Made by a program: the position numbers and the translations under genes. Below the pieces are notes generated by a model, which was not told where the DNA came from, made no database searches, and saw only the letters and a list, made by a program, of their open reading frames with translations. A stretch of DNA of 5,026 bases, taken from an uncultured Eubacteriales bacterium. Lineage in GTDB: Bacteria; Bacillota; Clostridia; Christensenellales; CAG-314. The stretch lies in NCBI GenBank assembly GCA_900546875.1, contig URET01000064.1, positions 1-5,026 of the forward strand, in the 5' to 3' direction. This document shows positions 1 through 4,943 of the stretch, in pieces (positions within the stretch are counted from its first letter, which is position 1; every line of letters starts with the position of its first letter).

Positions 1-221
1 CACTTATGAAAATTCAACACGCCGTTCTTCTGGAAAATTTTATAATGAACGCAACACACCGTGAGAAACGAAGGTTATTTCAGTGAATATAATGCGCCGG
101 GCGGCTGAAAAAATACGTGTCGGAATTTCGTGATATAACTGAAAATTACGGAAGTTTTTCACTCAATGTTGTAATTTATCGTTTCGGGGCGAGAAAATAG
201 ATCTTTTGGCGTTTTATATGA
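1..221. other. Upstream region without a recognisable gene
   Basis: No reading frame here has a start codon, ribosome binding site and protein-like composition together. The + frames entering from the left edge close at about positions 9, 62 and 86, so a gene tail of about 20-27 codons at the very edge cannot be excluded, but nothing identifies one. TATAAT hexamers occur at 41-46 and 88-93, but neither has a convincing -35 box at 16-18 bp. The region otherwise looks like ordinary A/T-rich spacer. Confidence 0.5.
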
Positions 222-250
222 TTGCGGACGAGCGTCCGATATGTTATACT
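222..250 (+). promoter_or_regulatory. Sigma-A-type promoter of the E2-like gene
   Basis: A -10 box TATACT (245-250) is preceded by an extended -10 TG at 242-243. It lies 17 bp after a partial -35 box TTGCGG (222-227). The predicted start of transcription is near 257, giving a leader of about 50 nt before the ATG at 310. The weak -35 is offset by the extended -10. A perfect palindrome fills the first part of the spacer and overlaps the -35, which suggests repression or activation at this site. Confidence 0.6.
225..238. promoter_or_regulatory. Palindromic putative operator inside the promoter
   Basis: The sequence CGGACG-AG-CGTCCG is a perfect inverted repeat with 6-bp arms and a 2-bp centre. 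It overlaps the end of the -35 box and the first half of the spacer, a common place for a dimeric regulator to bind. The regulator is not encoded in this window. Confidence 0.45.
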
Positions 251-254
251 GTAA

Positions 255-280
255 TCGGAATCATTCCGAATTATTTTTTT
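255..280. promoter_or_regulatory. Second palindrome at the transcription start, followed by a T-run
   Basis: TCGGAAT-C-ATTCCGA (255-269) is a perfect inverted repeat with 7-bp arms. Its outer bases repeat the CGGA/TCCG half-sites of the palindrome at 225-238, and the two centres are about 30.5 bp apart, close to three helical turns. It lies over the predicted transcription start, so it fits a second operator. It is followed by seven T residues (274-280), so it could instead act as a weak intrinsic terminator for transcripts entering from the left. The hairpin would have only six usable pairs and a 3-nt loop. Confidence 0.4.
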
Positions 281-309
281 ATATACCGCAGTTGCGGGAG
301 GAGGGAAGG

Positions 310-1218
310 ATGTTTGCAAAAAGGAGCGACGGTAAAGCCGTTAAGGTGGACCCGTATACGAAACTGCCGCCGCACATAATGTCCAAGAGATCGGACGCTT
401 TGAATTTTGCGAAAGTAAGTCTGAGGTGCGAGGGGATAGACGAATTCGTAAAGAAGGAGCGTGCGCGGACAGGTTCATTTTATAGTTATCTTGATATAGT
501 GATAGCGGCGGCCGTAAGGCTTTTTGCCGAGAGGAAGGCTTTGAACCGGTTCGTGAATGCCGGGCGTATTTATCAGAGAGATCATATTTATGTAAGTTTT
601 GTAATAAAGCGTTCGTTGAAGGATACCGCTTTTGCTACTGCAGTCAAAGTGGAGTTTAACGGCAGTGAAACTATCGAAGAGGTTAAAAACAAAATCGAGG
701 GCGTCATTGAAAAAACGAGCGGAAAAAACGACGCCAACAGGGTGGATACCACAGCCGCCTTTATGGCAAAAGCTCCTAACTTTGTTATAAGGCTGATGTG
801 GTGGACGTTGAAAAAGCTTGATAAATGGAATATGCTTCCCAAGTCGCTTATAAAAACGAGTCCGTTTCACACTTCGCTTTTCATTACGAACATGAAATCC
901 ATAAAGACAGATTATATTTATCATCATTGTTACGATTTCGGAACCACAGGCATATTTTTCGGAATGGGTAAAGAACAGATGGTTCCGGTGGTGGAAGGCA
1001 ATACGGTTGTGCCGGGCAAGGTGATGACGATAGGAGTGGTTACGGATGAGCGGTTCTGCGACGGACTGTACTTTGCCAACAGTCTGAGAGAGATGAAAAG
1101 GTTTTTCGGTAATCTGGATCTGCTCCTTGAGCCGTATCATGACGAGCAGGTGGACGCCGTGATAGCTGCTGATAAAGCCGCGGCTGAAAATAAGGCGAAA
1201 AAAGCCGGAAAGAAATAA
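310..1218 (+). CDS. Stand-alone 2-oxoacid dehydrogenase E2-like / CAT-fold acyltransferase-domain protein
   Basis: The product of 302 residues resembles the catalytic domain of 2-oxoacid dehydrogenase E2 acyltransferases and chloramphenicol acetyltransferase. There is no lipoyl domain and no E1/E3-binding domain. Family-like stretches are the helix around 58-72 followed by P/A-LNR (77-80) and GRIY-R-x-H-I-Y-VSF (85-97), the strand SLFITNMKSI (189-198), which matches the E2 TFTISNLG region, and DERFCDG (246-252), which matches the active-site motif DHRxxDG. The catalytic histidine position is Glu247, while Asp251-Gly252 are kept. Classical acyl transfer by His is therefore doubtful, and the protein may be a pseudoenzyme or use another chemistry. 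The tail 286-302 is Lys/Ala-rich and looks disordered. I chose the ATG at 310 because GGGAGGAGGG (296-305) precedes it; an in-frame ATG at 241 lies upstream of the predicted transcript start. The gene stands alone between its own promoter and a terminator. The substrate is unknown. The fold assignment is fairly secure, the function is not. Confidence 0.8.
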   Translation: MFAKRSDGKAVKVDPYTKLPPHIMSKRSDALNFAKVSLRCEGIDEFVKKERARTGSFYSYLDIVIAAAVRLFAERKALNRFVNAGRIYQRDHIYVSFVIKRSLKDTAFATAVKVEFNGSETIEEVKNKIEGVIEKTSGKNDANRVDTTAAFMAKAPNFVIRLMWWTLKKLDKWNMLPKSLIKTSPFHTSLFITNMKSIKTDYIYHHCYDFGTTGIFFGMGKEQMVPVVEGNTVVPGKVMTIGVVTDERFCDGLYFANSLREMKRFFGNLDLLLEPYHDEQVDAVIAADKAAAENKAKKAGKK

Positions 1219-1281
1219 AAGATCAGATAAATAAAGAAAAACATCAGACAAACAAAAAGAGATAAAAGTTCAAACATAAGG

Positions 1282-1313
1282 AAAACGTTCTGCAGAAAGC
1301 GGGGCGTTTTTTT
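1282..1313 (+). terminator. Intrinsic terminator after the E2-like gene
   Basis: The arms AAAACGTTCTGC (1282-1293) and GCGGGGCGTTTT (1299-1310) form a continuous 12-bp stem with three G-U pairs and an AGAAA loop. The T-run covers 1307-1313. It sits 63 bases after the stop codon and closes the monocistronic unit. Confidence 0.85.
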
Positions 1314-1315
1314 AT

Positions 1316-1361
1316 AAAAAAAAAACAGAAGCCGAAGCGTGTGGGTTCCGCTTCAGCTTCT
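1316..1361 (-). terminator. Intrinsic terminator of the minus-strand small RNA
   Basis: Read on the minus strand, a 13-position stem with one C/A mismatch (1356-1361 and 1349-1354 pairing with 1327-1332 and 1334-1339) and a 9-nt loop (1340-1348) is followed by G and ten uninterrupted U residues (1325-1316). On the + strand no T-run follows the hairpin, so the direction is clear. It lies back to back with the + strand terminator, so two transcripts converge here. Confidence 0.85.
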
Positions 1362-1422
1362 TACACAAGGAGGTTAAATAATGTGCGCGGTGTGCTTGTT
1401 TTTTTGGACGCACATATTTCCT
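1316..1422 (-). ncRNA. Putative small regulatory RNA with anti-Shine-Dalgarno segment
   Basis: A near-consensus promoter and an excellent terminator bracket about 107 nt of minus-strand sequence that contains no real gene. The predicted RNA starts at about 1422. It can form a 5' hairpin with AUGUGCG (1415-1409) pairing to CGCACAU (1387-1381). Next comes a probably unpaired A/U-rich linker with AUUUAACCUCCUUGUG (1380-1365), and then the terminator hairpin. AACCUCCUU is an exact complement of the ribosome binding site consensus, as in trans-acting sRNAs that block translation initiation. A 13-codon reading frame (1415-1374) begins after AGGAAA. It would have a leader of only about 7 nt, and I regard it as chance. 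I see no match to 6S, SRP, tmRNA or RNase P motifs. Existence as a transcription unit is well supported, the function is inferred. Confidence 0.6.
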
Positions 1423-1428
1423 GAGTAC

Positions 1429-1457
1429 ATATTATCATAATTCAAAATGTAAGTCAA
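1429..1457 (-). promoter_or_regulatory. Sigma-A promoter of the small RNA
   Basis: On the minus strand, -35 TTGACT (1457-1452) and -10 TAATAT (1434-1429) are separated by exactly 17 bp, and an extended -10 TG lies just upstream of the -10 (TG-A-TAATAT). The A/T tracts at 1459-1500, just upstream of the -35, resemble an UP element. This is among the best promoters in the window and predicts strong, vegetative expression with a start near 1422. Confidence 0.75.
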
Positions 1458-1612
1458 GTAAAATTTGGAAAATTTTATTATAATTCGTAAAATTTTTATT
1501 AAATATCTGAAATATTATATTTTGCAAAAAATTGAAAAAAACAAAAAAAAGAAAACCATGTCAAATCATGTAAAAAAGGAAAAACGTGACCTTTTGCAGG
1601 TGCGGTAAAGGG
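1441..1612. other. A/T-rich spacer with a perfect palindrome
   Basis: This stretch is very rich in A and T and has no supportable reading frame. It contains the perfect inverted repeat TAAAATTT-GGA-AAATTTTA (1459-1477), two bases upstream of the small RNA -35 box, so it may act as an UP element or a protein site. It also has long A-runs on the + strand (about 1526-1555). A 6-bp hairpin AAAAGG/CCTTTT (1574-1595) is followed by six T residues on the minus strand and is too weak to call a terminator. Confidence 0.5.
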
Positions 1613-1641
1613 TAATATTGTTTCATGAGCAAGCATAAAAT
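1613..1641 (+). promoter_or_regulatory. Sigma-E (mother-cell sporulation) promoter of the spoIVF-like operon
   Basis: TAATATT (1613-1619) fits every position of the Bacillus sigma-E -35 consensus (kmATATT). A 14-bp spacer follows, and CATAAAAT (1634-1641) matches seven of eight positions of the -10 consensus CATACAhT. The start would fall near 1648, leaving a leader of about 20 nt that includes the ribosome binding site at 1657-1663. The spoIVF operon of B. subtilis is sigma-E dependent, so the match agrees with the genes that follow. A second CATAC-type box at 1646-1653 would place the start inside the ribosome binding site and is less likely. Confidence 0.65.
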
Positions 1642-1668
1642 ATTGCATACCTTTACAGGGAGGCAGAT

Positions 1669-2385
1669 ATGGAAAGCGAAAAAAGCAATGTAACGGAGAT
1701 CATTGAAGAGTTGAAAGCCACGCCTGCGGCTGCGGAGTGTGTGAATCACGGTGAAAACATAGCAGTGGAGAATGATTGGTTGGAGATGAGGTATACGGCT
1801 GATCGTACTGATGTAAAGAAGGAGAGCCGAGAGGAAAAGCAAGAGAAGAGAGTCAGGCGGAGGATGCGTAAAGAGCCGGAGGAGCGAGCGGAGAGAAGTG
1901 ACGGAAAACTGAAGGGAGTATTCACGGCGAAGAAGGTTGTTGCGGCGTTGTTAGTGATAGTGGTGTTAGCAGCTGCCGGAGTTTTTTTCATGGCGGAGGA
2001 AGGCTGGGCGGAAGAACTGAGGAGTGCTGCGCTTGCGGTGTTCGGTGCCGACTCGGACATAAATGTCATGACGCTGTCTGCAACTACGGACATAGACAGT
2101 ATAAGTGAAGGAGACGTAGTTGTGAAGGGGGGCAGGCTGGTGTTGACTCTGACTTCCGGGAAGGTGTGTGAAGTTACAGACAGCAGCGTGTCAATCCAGG
2201 CGGATAAAAACACGGTCGTAGTATACGGAAATATGAGTGAGATAGCCGTAGTGGCGGGAGCCGACGTAAACGAATTCGATATACTTGGCAGGTATGAAGA
2301 GATGACCACCATAAATGTATATTATCGCGGAGTCAAGATCACGGATATCGTCGAAGCGAACAGGCAATTGGTATGGCAGGTATAG
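1669..2385 (+). CDS. spoIVFA: SpoIVFA-like membrane-anchored degenerate LytM/M23 protein
   Basis: The product of 238 residues has a charged cytoplasmic part (1-89, very rich in Arg, Lys and Glu around 48-80), one membrane segment (about 90-108), and a C-terminal domain of about 125 residues outside the mother-cell cytoplasm. This domain follows the M23/LytM peptidase pattern: YGNMSEIAVVAGADVNEFDILG (split around 186-207) resembles YxHLSKIxVxxGxxVxxGxxIG. The metal ligands are lost. The YxH histidine is Asn188, and the HxH pair is Thr214/Asn216 in TTINVYYR. B. subtilis SpoIVFA (264 residues) has the same plan. It holds SpoIVFB inhibited and is cut by SpoIVB and CtpB at the engulfment checkpoint. 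The start has a good site, AGGGAGG (1657-1663). Its end overlaps the protease gene by 13 nt, implying translational coupling. Sequence identity to known SpoIVFA is clearly low, so the name rests on architecture, neighbour and promoter. Confidence 0.72.
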   Translation: MESEKSNVTEIIEELKATPAAAECVNHGENIAVENDWLEMRYTADRTDVKKESREEKQEKRVRRRMRKEPEERAERSDGKLKGVFTAKKVVAALLVIVVLAAAGVFFMAEEGWAEELRSAALAVFGADSDINVMTLSATTDIDSISEGDVVVKGGRLVLTLTSGKVCEVTDSSVSIQADKNTVVVYGNMSEIAVVAGADVNEFDILGRYEEMTTINVYYRGVKITDIVEANRQLVWQV

Positions 2386-3263
2386 GAGGGATAAAGAAGG
2401 AGATATCGCCGGTATTGTTGTTTGCAATGGCTCTGGCGCTCGGGCTGGGCAGATGGCAGACTGTAACGGCTTACATAATAAGTGTGTCGCTGCATGAGCT
2501 GACGCACTTTTTTACGGCGGAAAAATTGGGCTACAGATGCACTGAACTTAAGATCGGACTGACAGGCGCCGTTTTATACGGTGATTTCGAGGCGCTTCCG
2601 CCCAAGGACGAAGTTGCTATCGCGTTGTCTGCTCCTCTGATGAATATCGGGGCAGGACTTGTATTTACGGCGTTATGGTGGATGATCCCTGAAAGTTATA
2701 TCTACACGGATATACTGACTAATGTCAATTATGCTTTCGGGCTTATCAATCTTTTGCCGTTTTATCCTCTTGACGGCGGCCGTGCGGCAGTCGCTCTGCT
2801 TTCCGAGAGGCTGGGACACAAAAAAAGTCTGAAAGTCACGGCGGCAGCAGGGGGAATAGTCGGAGCAGCGGGCGGCGTGGCGTTTTTTATCGGGGCATTG
2901 ACGGGAAAACTGAATATAACTCTCGGAATTTTCGCTTTATATGCGTCAGTGAGTGCTGTCGGGATAAAAAAGGAAAGTGTTTATACCAGACTGATGTTTT
3001 CCGATGTTGCGGGTTGGAGACTCAATCGAGGGACGTCAGTTTATTTTGTAGCGATGAATGGCAAGAAAAGCATTTTTGATGCGCATAAAAAATGCAGGTC
3101 GAATAAACTGTGTATAATAAAGGTTTATTCCGACAGATTTCCCTATGAGCCGCTCGGGGAAGTGAGCGTGATGCAACTGGAGGAGGCCTTGATCAGTTTG
3201 CCGTCCGATACGCAGCTGAAAGATCTTCTGAAGGAAAAAAGTAAGTTCACCGGAAAAATATGA
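2373..3263 (+). CDS. spoIVFB: SpoIVFB, M50B site-2-type intramembrane metalloprotease (pro-sigma-K processing)
   Basis: The 296-residue product (288 in B. subtilis) is a polytopic zinc protease. About six membrane segments fall near 11-26, 30-47, 80-104, 118-136, 155-176 and 182-198. The zinc motif HELTH (His41, Glu42, His45) is in the second segment. The third ligand is in NLLPFYPLDGG (126-136, Asp134). Both are at nearly the same positions as in B. subtilis. The C-terminal 95 residues are soluble and correspond to the SpoIVFB CBS-like regulatory region, although I see no clear CBS motif. By family knowledge it cuts the pro-sequence of sigma-K in the outer forespore membrane and is held off by SpoIVFA until the forespore signal arrives. 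The ATG at 2373 has only a weak ribosome binding site, so expression probably depends on coupling with the upstream gene. TTG codons at 2415 and 2418, 12-15 nt after AAGGAG (2397-2402), would truncate the first membrane segment. The pro-sigma-K substrate is not in the window. Confidence 0.88.
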   Translation: MAGIGGIKKEISPVLLFAMALALGLGRWQTVTAYIISVSLHELTHFFTAEKLGYRCTELKIGLTGAVLYGDFEALPPKDEVAIALSAPLMNIGAGLVFTALWWMIPESYIYTDILTNVNYAFGLINLLPFYPLDGGRAAVALLSERLGHKKSLKVTAAAGGIVGAAGGVAFFIGALTGKLNITLGIFALYASVSAVGIKKESVYTRLMFSDVAGWRLNRGTSVYFVAMNGKKSIFDAHKKCRSNKLCIIKVYSDRFPYEPLGEVSVMQLEEALISLPSDTQLKDLLKEKSKFTGKI

Positions 3264-3267
3264 AAGC

Positions 3268-3279
3268 CTGTTAAAACAG
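3268..3279. promoter_or_regulatory. Inverted repeat abutting the -35 box
   Basis: CTGTT-AA-AACAG is a small inverted repeat with 5-bp arms, ending one base before the -35 TTGACA. Its position would suit a regulator of the transporter promoter. It is short enough to be chance, and no T-run makes it a terminator for the preceding gene. Confidence 0.2.
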
Positions 3280-3308
3280 TTGACACTTTGAGGATCGAAG
3301 GGTATGAT
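3280..3308 (+). promoter_or_regulatory. Near-consensus sigma-A promoter of the MATE gene
   Basis: A perfect -35 TTGACA (3280-3285), a 17-bp spacer and -10 TATGAT (3303-3308) predict a start at about 3313-3315. It begins 17 bases after the protease stop codon, so the transporter has its own vegetative promoter, separate from the sporulation operon. The resulting leader is about 243-245 nt, unusually long for a gene with a good ribosome binding site, and suggests control within the leader. Confidence 0.8.
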
Positions 3309-3365
3309 ACTCATGCTCGGACAAGCACAGAGGAATGCAAAACCGGCCGGAAGGGCGGAATATCT

Positions 3366-3454
3366 TTCTGAAGTCGTATAAATCGAAGGGCGTATGAAAG
3401 TAAGACAGCGTTTAAGCGAAAAACAGCTTTTCTGAAATCGTATAAATCGAAGGG
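3366..3454 (+). repeat. Pair of 25-bp direct repeats in the MATE leader
   Basis: Positions 3366-3390 and 3430-3454 are identical at 24 of 25 bases. Both start TTCTGAA and end TCGTATAAATCGAAGGG; the one difference is G3372 versus A3436. After each copy CGTATG follows, directly in the first and after two extra bases in the second. The offset is 64 bp. The core ATCGAAGGG also occurs at 3294-3302 inside the promoter spacer. The copies are transcribed as leader RNA. I know no RNA family with this sequence. Confidence 0.75.
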
Positions 3455-3461
3455 AGCGTAT

Positions 3462-3477
3462 GCATTATCGCATTATC
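3462..3477 (+). repeat. Tandem GCATTATC duplication
   Basis: GCATTATC occurs twice head to tail, just after the second 25-bp repeat and before the attenuator-like hairpin. It is a short tandem duplication within the transcribed leader and a likely slippage product. Confidence 0.6.
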
Positions 3478-3527
3478 CGGAGACGCGTGTTTTTATACAG
3501 GAAATGCGGCAGTTCCGGATTTTATTC
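3475..3527 (+). terminator. Weak attenuator-like hairpin in the MATE leader
   Basis: ATCCGGA (3475-3481) pairs with TCCGGAT (3514-3520), and CGCG (3484-3487) can pair with TGCG (3505-3508) inside, with an internal loop of two bases against five. TTTT-A-TT follows at 3520-3526. The T-run is interrupted and the stem is broken, so this is a candidate conditional terminator at best. It ends about 30 bases before the MATE start codon, where an attenuator would be expected. Confidence 0.25.
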
Positions 3528-3557
3528 TGTGCGCAAGACAAAAGCAAAGGAGAAACC

Positions 3558-4943
3558 ATGGCGGAAATCAAGGGAAAAACACGTTCGCTTACAGAGGGCA
3601 AACCTTTAAAACTTATCCTCGCTTTCGGGCTGCCTATTCTTATAGGCGATTTGTTTCAGCAGCTTTATAACCTCGCCGACGCAATAATTGTCGGAAGACT
3701 TCTCGGGACCGAGGCTTTTTCTTCCGTCGGATGTACGGGGAGCATTACCTTTTTTATATTGGGATGCGTTCAGGGCATGGCAGTCGGTTTCTCCGTGATC
3801 ACTGCACAACGCTTCGGAGCAAAAAGGATAGAGGATGCAAGGAAAAGCTTTGTGGCTACCATATGGCTTGCCATTATGGTGTCGGTGGTATTTACGGCGA
3901 TCTTCGCACCACTTGTTATGCCTATACTCAAGCTCCTCAGAACTGACGAACTTTTGATAGACAATGCCTATAATTACCTCTTTTACATAATGCTGATAGG
4001 TATAACCACATCGATGTTCTTTAACGTGTTTTTTGCGTCGATGAGAGCGCTGGGAGACAGCAGAACTCCTTTGTATTTTCTTATTGCGGCATGTATTATA
4101 AATATAGTGCTTGACCTGGTTTTTATAGCCGTGTTCAATATGGGCGTTGCGGGCGCATCGTTGGCCACTGTCATTTCACAGGGACTTTCGGCAATAATGT
4201 GCTTTATTTATATGAGGAAGAAATTCCCCGTTCTGAGGATAGGATTCAAGGACTTCGTGTGGGATACAAAAGAGATCCTGCTTCACGCTAAGATCGGTTT
4301 TCCGATGGGCTTTCAGATGTCCATAATAGCCATCGGCTCCATTTCGGTGACCTTTGTGGTCAACACCCTCGGGACCGCCGCCGTGGCTGCATTTACTTCT
4401 TCGGTGAAAATAGAGAATATCGTCACCGCTCCCCTTAAAAGCTTCGGTGCAGCAATGAGCGCTTTCGTAGGGCAGAATTACGGAGCCGGCAAAATCGGAC
4501 AGGCTAAAGAGGGAGTTAAAAAATGCCTCTTTCTCAATATCGCTATAGGTGTCACGGTCGGAGCCCTCGTCATAATCTTCTATGAGCCCCTCACACGCTT
4601 CTTTATCGGCGACAACAGCGGTTCGATAAACCCCGAAGAGATACTGGAGTTTGCAAAACAATATATCATTGTGACTTGCTCCAATTATTGGATACTCGCC
4701 ACCATTTTCGTCCTCAGAAATTCTATTCAGGGCCTCGGAAACAGCTTCGTGCCTACGATAGCAGGCGTAGGAGAGCTCGTTATGCGTGTAGCGGGTGTGT
4801 TCTGCCTTTCGCCGTGGATAGGCTTTTTAGGTGCTTCGATCGCTAACCCGATGGCTTGGCTGGGCTCATTCATCCCTTTGACTATTTCATATGTGCACTT
4901 GATGCGTAAACTGACAAAAGAAGGCATAAAAGCAGTCGTATGA
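3558..4943 (+). CDS. MATE-family multidrug/cation antiporter
   Basis: The 461-residue product has the size and the two-lobe, twelve-segment layout of MATE efflux proteins, which export drugs or metabolites in exchange for Na+ or H+. Lobe one includes LPILIGDLFQQLYNLADAIIVG (split around 25-46, with Asp41), SMRALGDSRTP (161-171), INIVLDLVF (181-189) and GVAGASLATVISQ (196-208). Lobe two includes GFPMGFQMS (247-255), LGTAAVAAFTSSVKIENIVTAP (around 271-292) and the hallmark VGQNYGAGK (304-312), then RNSIQGLGNSFVP (387-399) and GVGELVMRV (403-411). Both lobes are complete and no frameshift is visible. The ATG at 3558 follows AAAGGAG (3546-3552) by 5 nt. An in-frame ATG at 3504 has no well-spaced site and would add 18 hydrophilic residues. 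Its own promoter and long leader suggest regulated expression. The substrate cannot be read from the sequence. CTC leucine codons seem more frequent here than in the upstream genes, by eye only. Confidence 0.93.
   Translation: MAEIKGKTRSLTEGKPLKLILAFGLPILIGDLFQQLYNLADAIIVGRLLGTEAFSSVGCTGSITFFILGCVQGMAVGFSVITAQRFGAKRIEDARKSFVATIWLAIMVSVVFTAIFAPLVMPILKLLRTDELLIDNAYNYLFYIMLIGITTSMFFNVFFASMRALGDSRTPLYFLIAACIINIVLDLVFIAVFNMGVAGASLATVISQGLSAIMCFIYMRKKFPVLRIGFKDFVWDTKEILLHAKIGFPMGFQMSIIAIGSISVTFVVNTLGTAAVAAFTSSVKIENIVTAPLKSFGAAMSAFVGQNYGAGKIGQAKEGVKKCLFLNIAIGVTVGALVIIFYEPLTRFFIGDNSGSINPEEILEFAKQYIIVTCSNYWILATIFVLRNSIQGLGNSFVPTIAGVGELVMRVAGVFCLSPWIGFLGASIANPMAWLGSFIPLTISYVHLMRKLTKEGIKAVV

Noticed and set aside
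41..93. TATAAT hexamers at 41-46 and 88-93 as promoters
   Set aside because: No acceptable -35 box lies at 16-18 bp, and such hexamers are expected by chance in A/T-rich spacers.
241..309. N-terminal extension of the E2-like gene from an ATG at 241
   Set aside because: The ATG overlaps the -10 region and has no ribosome binding site, while the ATG at 310 has a strong one.
475..1251. 258-codon open frame on the minus strand opposite the E2-like gene
   Set aside because: It has no ribosome binding site or recognisable domain. Its composition (many His, Arg, Phe, Ile) is that of an antisense shadow, and the + strand frame encodes a recognisable fold.
1374..1415. 13-codon frame with two His codons inside the small RNA, as a possible attenuation leader peptide
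   Set aside because: There is no minus-strand gene downstream to regulate, and the leader before the start would be only about 7 nt.
1574..1595. Hairpin AAAAGG/CCTTTT with a T-run on the minus strand
   Set aside because: It has only six mostly A-T pairs and a 10-nt loop, and no minus-strand gene to its right needs terminating.
1746..2312. 188-codon open frame on the minus strand opposite the SpoIVFA-like gene
   Set aside because: It is Ser/Thr-rich low-complexity sequence, as expected from reading a Glu/Val/Ala-rich gene backwards, with no start signals.
3366..3454. CRISPR-like repeat pair (25-bp repeats, 39-bp gap)
   Set aside because: There are only two copies and no cas genes, the flanks after the repeats also align (CGTATG), and the position is a transcribed leader.
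3504..3557. N-terminal extension of the MATE gene from an ATG at 3504
   Set aside because: The AGGA before it is only about 1 nt away, the extra residues are not like the family, and 3558 has a well-spaced AAAGGAG.
4176..4661. 161-codon open frame on the minus strand inside the MATE gene
   Set aside because: It is fully inside a well-conserved coding region and has no domain or start signals.
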